This document shows positions 54,001 to 63,000 of a DNA stretch of 64,000 nucleotides, in pieces. This DNA comes from Fragum whitleyi (Eukaryota; Mollusca; Bivalvia; Cardiida; Cardiidae). Positions within the stretch are counted from its first letter, which is position 1. Every line of letters begins with the position of its first letter. The position numbers were made by a program, and so were the translations under genes. The notes under the pieces were generated by a model that was not told the origin of the DNA, searched no databases, and saw only the letters and a program-made list of their open reading frames with translations. Location: positions 19,052,363 through 19,116,362 of the forward strand of contig OX411543.1 of the NCBI GenBank assembly GCA_948146395.1. Direction: 5' to 3'.

Positions 54001-57000
54001 TGATGTAAAAGAAAATGGATGTAACATAGTATTGAAATATACTGTCATTTCTGAAGAAGGCATTAAACGAAAATTAATTTAAAGTGTTGAATTGAAGATT
54101 TGTTTTATGATAATTCCCTTCTATATGGAATACTTGTTTTCATTGTTATTTTTCTTCAAACAGCCCATCTTTGAAAATGTCATATTCCAATCTTTATTAT
54201 TTCAAGGGAAGTTTACTTTTAGATTTTAGATTTTTAGAGACATTCATTTTGTATTTAATCTGTATCAACTTTTATCTTATAACTATACAAATATCTGTGT
54301 GATAACATCATGTATGATATTTTTTATGATATCACATAGTTATTTTTAGAACAAAAATATAATGCGGTTATTTTTAGAAACTTGCACTTCAGTTGGAAAA
54401 ATCGACAAAAACAAGACAAATAGCGGTTATGAGATAAATATAATACATACTTACTGTACTGTATGAAAAAAAAAAAATCTTACCCAGTTGTGAGAATTGA
54501 TAATTGTCTCGGCAGAGCCTCGACAATTATCGATTCTCCCAACCTTGTTAGATATTTTTTTTCATATAATACACTTAGTATGTAATATATTTACATGTAT
54601 GTCATTGTAGGGTCACTATGGTGCTGTAGGACCTGTAGGTTTACAAGGTGACCCCGGACAGAAAGGAGAGCCCGGGATCCCAGGGGGACCTGGACCCAAG
54701 GGTGAACGAGGAGACCCTGTAAGTAAATTTTGTAGTTCATTGTAGGGGTTAAGGGACCTTTTAAGTCTGTCGGTCTGCATGGTGACCCTGGACAGAAATG
54801 GAACCTAGAGCCAAGGGTGAACAAGGAGACTCTGCATATAAATGCTATAGGCCATTATAGGAATTAAATCTTTAAAATTTTATTAGGAAACAGGAAAGCT
54901 TGTTTTCCAAGAGACAATACCTTAAGAATAATTGGATTTGGATCTTTGTTCTTTAAAATAATTTGATTTAAATCAAAGACTTTTTGGTTTACTAGGGGAG
55001 CCTGAACAAGAAATGGAGTCAGAGACTAATAGTTGAAGGTACACATTGGACAAAAAAATGCTAAATCAAATAATGAATCTTGAAAAACTATAAGATCCAC
55101 AATCTGCACTCTTTTTGTACATAAACATCTTTAAACTAAGGCAACACTATTGCTGACCAAGTCAAAGTAAAAGATTCTAGAAGATGAAATTATAAACAAT
55201 AGAATTGAAAAGATACTACAAAATAGTTAATAAGACATTTTGAATAAAGGAAAAACTGCTTTTTACAAGCTGTTTCTTCTTTCTTCACAAAGTGTTCCTA
55301 AAATATTTCCATGAATATGTAATAATTTAATTAAAGTTGTGTTCATTGAGACTCATGCATTCTGATTGGCTGAAAAGTTGGTACAAAGTAGTCCCGTAAC
55401 AAATTTATTTCTTTATAAATGTGCACTGTTTTATTTCAATGTATTAGATTATAAGATATGAAGAGAGTACATATCGATTACATAGAGGTATGAAACTAAA
55501 AGCCTAATCACACTCGTGTAAGAATCCGCTTCGTGTATTCATACAGTGTGATTGGGTATTTAGTTTCATACCTCAATGAAATCAACTCTCTTCATCTCTT
55601 AAATAAGTCTGGATCATGTGGTAATCTTTAATAATAGGGATGAAAAAGACGAATATGAAAGTCCCTTTCTATAATTTCAGGGACCAAAAGGGCCACCAGG
55701 ACCACCAGGGGCTGATGGAGCACCAGGACTTCCTGTAAGGATTTCATTTATGTTATTAGAGATGGCAAGACGGTTGAAGATGCTTATTCAATGTAAAATA
55801 TGCATTCAAAGAAATGCTGCACAGGCTTTCTGTTAATACTTTAAAATTTAAAGGTTTTAGAAAAAGTCTTGCAAAGATGTTTAGTATGTTTCTTTGTATT
55901 GCAATGCTTGAGTAGTTTTGCAGATTAATTGTTTTGATATGTAAGCATTTAAATGAAGGATTTGATTTGTAAAGAACAATAGATTGAAGACTTAGGCGCT
56001 TAAATATACTAAGGTAGTTGCAGTGTGATGACCAATTTTGATATCTGTCCCACATCTTGGGTTACTTTGAAACCTTCTGATACCACAGGAATTGACCAGT
56101 GGAAACGAATGATGTATTAAAAATGTCCTAAAGGCGCCTAAAAGGTAATGAGGGGTGCTCCTGAAATGTCACAATGTCTTCCTGGAAATGCTGATATTGG
56201 CTGATCCATACATTTTATATTACGAAGTTTTTAGCTTTATATTTTTATTAGCTAGGCTGTTTTCGGAGAAAACCCGAGGTATTGCTTTCGCCTCCGTGTC
56301 GTTGTCGCCGTTGTCGTCGTCGTTGTGCAAAAACTTTGACATTTTGTTATATCTCTGGTTCTACTGAAAGCATACACTTGAAACTTGGCACACATGTTCA
56401 CCATTAAAAGAGCAACCTATACTATTAAGGGGGATAACTCTAGATGCATTTTGTGCAAATTATGCCCCTTTTTAGACTTAGATTTTTTTCCACCATCCAG
56501 CACTCGACAGCCGAGCGTAGGCACCTGTAGGCAGTGCCCTTGTTGGAAAACAGAATAATTTTAATTGTCTTAATGAAAATATGTTTTTATAAAAAGTAAT
56601 ACAGTTGCTTTAACTATAAAACTATTACTATTTAGTTTATCATATTAATTCTCACAAATTTTCTATTTATAAAACTAGGTTTTAGGCAGGGTTCGACACA
56701 AAGGGGAGGCTGTGAGTCCAAGACTCCTACTTTTGTGGACAGGACTCCTTTACTATGCAAGTGCGGAGTCCAATGTTATCCTTGGTCATAGAATATTTCC
56801 TCAAATAAATTATCAGAGAAAATGTCATATGTTTCTATCCATAAACTCTATTTGTCAAAGTCTCAGATCTTTTTTGTACACAAGTTGTTGCATATAACAT
56901 TCAGTTGTGTCTACTTATTATTAGGGTCCCCTTCGAAGAAGAGGGGGTACATTGCTTTGCACTTGTCAATCGGTCGGTCCGTCCATCCATAGACTGTTTT

Positions 57001-60000
57001 TTGGTTGAAGCATATTTCTAAAAATATGCAAGCTAGAATCATGAAACTTCACAGGTGGATAGGTCTTATTGATGAGAAGTGCAGTGCACAAGAACCATAA
57101 CTCTACTCACCGTATTTTGTAAGTTGTTGCCTTTTCTTGATTGACAAAGAATAGGCTATTGACCTGCTTTTATGGGTGGCATAAATGTTTTACAAACATC
57201 TCTTGTTTTGAAAGAAAAGCATCCTATAATTCTGAAGGGTTAATTGTGGAAAAGGAGAAATTGCTTGTTACAAGGAATAGAGGTATTTCACGTAATTATC
57301 TCCCTTGCGTACTCTTCAGTCAAACTGACATGACAATGCAAACGAGGGGGCGTCCATCTTTTCCCCACTCTTTATTTCATTGAAATTGATCCGAATAAAT
57401 CAGTCGATTTAAACTTTCATTAAAATAGATCATCAAACTTTTTTAATTCAAAACAATACTTAAATGTCATTAGAAACTATTTCGACCGCTTTTAGGATTT
57501 TTTATATTTAAATATTGAAAAAAGAGACGTTTGATTTGAGTTGGGTGGAAGAAATTGCAGAGATAACTCTTCAGTGTTTTTCTACTTGATGAATTAATAT
57601 TTTTTGATCGAAACAGATAGCCGCCACTGAGAATCTACCGTTTCGAGAAAACACTTTGATATGATAGTTTGTTTAGGTTTCTTTCATTTTGACTATTCAT
57701 TTTCATTATTTCAATACTAGTAATTGCATAATTGTTCGTCACAAATCGATCGTAATTAATTAACTAAAAATTACAAAAATAGTTAAAATAAAGAGATAAT
57801 AAAAAACAAAGAAATCAAAAATGAAAGACGACATATTCGACACATGTTAATTTTTTATTGTAACGAAGAATAAAACAAAAACGAAAATATATCGAGAGAT
57901 AAGGATAATGTGAAAAGGGGAGAAATAATTCAATCGCAGGTTTATTATTACGAGTTGCTATTTCATTTTGTTAATGATTCAAATTTGAACACATACTTAT
58001 AATGGGAAGGGCTTTTAAATACATTGGAAACGTGCATTTCATTGTTTCGAAATTAATGATTTTGTATCTTGTAGTTCTGAGTTTATCTTTCTTTATGTAC
58101 AGCCTTTTTTTAACACTCACCTCTTACGAATACAATTACATTAAATTTCCAAATTCATACATAATTGAACGCACAAAAACACCTTCATATATCTTCATCG
58201 TGAAGATGTGATAGAAGTTAAATACGATTACGTAATGCCATATGTCACATACGACCCTTAATTGTCACCAGTACAATGTTTATTTAGCGCACGTGTTGTA
58301 ACTTTAACTGCTGCCTTTGTGTTTTACCGCTCTTTGATCTGGGGTCTATGGTATATCGAAAAACCCTTTCTAAAATTGTAAACACACATGTAGATTAAAC
58401 TAAACCCTACATTTTTAATTCAGTTTTATCAAGCAATATGAAAAACAGCAGTGCTGCAAGGGACTTATGCTAAAATATTTTAACGATTCTAAATGAGTAT
58501 TAGATATATGGCCCCTATGCGATAAATAACACGAATCTAACTTTAACTAAGTCTGGTCTTTCTGTGCTACATGTATTTACAAAATACGACGTATTTATCT
58601 AATTATTATTATCATTTAATATTTCCTAAGTATGAACATTTCTTGTAAAAAACAGCTGTTGTGAATAGATAACATTTTTCACAAAGAAACTAATATTGCA
58701 CGGCCAAAATATCACATGGGCCTACTTTGCCACAATCATAATTCACAACTTGAAAGATCGACAATTTGTTGGCTTCAGTTTTCTCTTTTTACCACGGAGT
58801 TTCAAAAGCGCAATATCACAAAAAAAAAATATTGAACGAGGTGGTGTGTTTGGTCTGAATGTGCGCTCAACGATTTATTATTTATTTTTTATTATTACTT
58901 TTTGCATGAATACATTTCATTGCCTCAGTGTGTTGATTACGATGTGATGGTAAAAATGTTTTATACAAAGAAATTTATATAATACTATATAGAGCAAAAA
59001 TTGAGTAGGCTACGTATTTTTTATTTTTTAGTAATATTGGGATTTTAATAAAAAGAGCGAAATAAATTAAAAGATCTGAATAAAGAGAAGGAATAATATA
59101 TGAATAAAAATATTTCGTAGAGAAACTTTAATGATAAAATTTTAAAAAAGTCAGTATAATAACAAAAATCAAAATACTTCTTCATTGGTCTGGGACGCTA
59201 AATAGGGTTAGATAAAGAAATGTTAATCAAAAGCAAAAAATAGGTTTATGACAAAAATGTGCATTCAGAATTTAGGCATTTAAACTACATTCTAATTATG
59301 TGTAAAAATAATATTGATATCGTTTATAACGACGAGTATTTTGTGGTTTAAGATATACTATTTTACTATAAACTTTTACTGGACTAAAATGACATGCCCC
59401 CTCGTTTGTATAAGGGGCGGAGTCGAGAGATTTCCCCGCATGCGCAGACTTATGTGAAATAGGTCTATTTCTTCTTTTCCACAATTTTCTCCCCAAAATA
59501 TGAAAATTTTGAGCTTGGACTTCATCATTGTGTAAGTTTAGAGTCTGTTTGACTCTTTTTTTTCTCAGAAGTTATCGTCAGACCCTGCAAAGTCACTGTT
59601 GTGTTTATGTTTCAGGGACCTGAGGGACCATCAGGACCAAAAGGAGAACCAGTAAGTGAGATTGGTGTTTTTGTTGTTATTGGGTATATATTTTATAGCT
59701 GTGAAGGTGGACATATTGGTATTGTGATTTCCAGCCCTCTCTTGATAAGTCTGTCTGTCTGTCCATCCAGCCGAACATCCAATTCTTGTTACCAAGAATC
59801 AAACTTTCACAGAATGTTATCATATTACCATGCACAAATTGTCCCAATTTTGGAATACTATACGGAATCGCAGAAAAGGGACCTTTCTTAAATTTCACAA
59901 GCTGTGTATATTGTGACTTAGGCACTCTTGTTTCTATTTATATTAAAATAGAATAAATTGATATGAAATAGTATTAAAATATCAGTTTGAAAAAAATAGA

Positions 60001-63000
60001 GTTTCAATAAAAAAGACTTGTAGATTCAACAACATAATGAAAAAAATTTTTATCATGCATTTCCTTTCAACTGCGAATGTTGGATTCTTAGGAACATCAA
60101 ACAATCAATATTTATTGTTTTTCAGGGAAATAACGGACCAGAAGGACCCAGTGGCCCAACGGTAAGTTAAAGATTGGGATTTTCTTGTTGGCCGTGTAGT
60201 ATCTGGCAATTGGTGTAATCAATACAGCCTGGTTTTGATTTACACCAAGCTTTCTATTTTCCAGCTCTGCGTTCAGGATGACAAAACAGTGCAAACAATT
60301 TTCCAATTAGTTCCCACTTTGGATGCAAGTGCACATGCAAAGCAGAGAATAATTGGAAAACTGTTTGCACCGTTTTGTCATCCTGAACACAGGCTGATTA
60401 AGTCTAATCCTGCTGAATTCAATTTTTGTTCAAACAGATTGTAAATTTTAGGGCGTGTCTGGTACAACTTTTTCCTATGAAGGTTAAGTAGAAAGCAGGG
60501 ATTGAAGCCCAAGATCGGGTTGTATTGCTATGCAGTCTGGTATTTGTATATGTTCTGCGCAAAGTAAGAATCCGTACAATTCCAGAATTGTCCAGCTCAA
60601 AGTAGGAATTCTTACTTTGTCCGCCAATTCTAGAATTGCACTGGACAATTCTAGAATCATGCAAGGGGACTTTATCGATTTTTCACTTGGCAGAGTCCCT
60701 GTGCATAGTAGTAATAGCTTTGGACAAAGTAAAAATTTATGGGGCAACATGCTGAAATGTTGCCTAGAATGATTACTCGTACAATTTTATAAGTACAAAA
60801 AGTATAATATTTTCGTTTTTAAGCAATGTTATAATGGCATTTAAAATACTTGAAAACAGATATTACTAGAAGTAAATTACTTCTTTTTCACTTGATTATG
60901 GCATTATCAATTACACTTGCCCGCAGTAAAGCATTAGCAAATAATATTTATTTCTTCAAATATACAGCAAAAGTGAACATTTTCATAACAATAAAATCAA
61001 TATAAAATCTCACAAGTTATACAAAAGCAAGAGCAACAGAACCTACAAGTATGATTATATATTATTATATTTTCCATAATGGTTATCATCATTAGGGACC
61101 CAGAGGACCTCCCGGACCCCCAGGAGAGAGCCAGCCCTACCCTGCAGAACTACTGGGTAAAGAACTGTTGGTCAATGGACGTAGACGGAGAAGTGTTGAT
61201 GATCATCCGCCTATCGTAAATCTACCAGACTTGGCTGCTGACTTTGAACGAGTTCTTCATGACATCAATGCCAATAAGGTGAAAGGCCTTTTATTTACTT
61301 AATGTTGTAATTCTCAAAACTTTGAACTTCAAAGTGACAAAGTATTTATCTGACTGTCAAAGTCTTCTTAATACAGTTTATTCATTATAAAAGTATTTAC
61401 ATAGTTTAAAAAACATTTCACAATGAAACAATTTTGTGTTTAAACTCGTTAACAAGTTAATACATTTTAAAATGTTTTATTTAAAAATTAAAGTAGAATC
61501 TAATAATGATTGGGTAAGAATAAATTTCATTAGTTATTAGATTCAAAGAAAGGTTTTATAAATCTCAAAAGATATTTTTTGATAACCTTCCTGGGATATT
61601 ATGCTCATCTATATCTTTATGAGTATAATTAAGTAAATTATTAAAAGCATCTCTCCAGAGATATTTAGGGATCAGGGCAACACTATTGTTAGTGCCTATA
61701 AATATAAAGGCATGAGCACTAACAAAAGTGTTGCATTGACCCCTGGATATAGCCTGTGTTCAAGATGAAAACATTTGAGAAATGTTTGTACTCAGATGTG
61801 CAGGGGTGTGATATCTAAAGTTTCACTAACATTTCTGTATCCTGAGCCCTGCATTGGATTCAGATCATATTATATTAGTTTAATATATTATATTATTATA
61901 ATCCATATTTGCCCTGGCAGGGTGGGGCCTAAGTAACGGGTCATTGCAATTAAGGTTAAGGTGAATCAGCTTTGTCATATCTACCTCACTTTTCAAGATA
62001 GTTGACAATGTAAATGTTAAATTTTCGGTGTGTTACAAAACCCTCATAACTCCAGCTTAGACAACCTGAAGTTATGAGTTTTGCTAACTCAACAATGAAA
62101 TTTGTTCACTTTAAATAAGCATGTGAATCCTTTTGTTTTTGGATAAAGTTATTTTCTTTAATGCTTTTTTGGTGGTTTATCGAGAAATAACGGTAGATTA
62201 TCACATGATAATCTCACCGCAAAAGCAGTGAAATTATCAAAAACTTATACCCTGCTTTTGTGCATTTCATCCTATCTGACGTCTTCTATGCGGGGCGAAA
62301 TAAGTGACGTCACAATGAACGTTGCATAGCAATCACGGGCAAAATGACGCGCTTTACGAAAATATGTCCTAGAAATGTCACATTTTGTCTCATTTTTGCA
62401 TTAAAGAAATAGAATAAGCGTTTTTTTTTCAGGTAAGATCGATTGATATTTCATTTCGTGAACACCATAAGCTATATTTTCACTCGTGGCTTTGCCACTC
62501 GTGAAAATATAGCTTTTGATGTTCACTCAATGAAATATGAATCGATCTTACACTGAAACAAGCGATTATCCTCTATTTCATGCCTTATCAACAATTGTCA
62601 TAATATTGTTAAATTAACTCGCCAAATTGTGTCACCCCAAGCCTGGCTCTGCCAGGTGAATAATAATGCAGAATACTGCAGTAAGCCTCATTACATCATG
62701 TGTCTTTATTTCTAAGGTTCCTCTGAAAGAAGGTGTTCACATGTTTGTTGAAAGTATGTGGCAACACATTGCTAAGGTCTCCAATGTTGTTGAGGAGATA
62801 CGCTTCCCAACCGGTACCTCAGAGAGTCCTGCTACAACATGTCATGATCTGAAAGAATCCCACCCTGAATATGAAGATGGTAAGTATGCTGTACTGTAGG
62901 ATTTGAGAGAAAGGCTTTTTTGGCTCGGAATGAAAATTAATAATACTATCAATCTTGCTCAAGAGATCACATGTACCAAGGGAACATTTTTATCAAGCGA

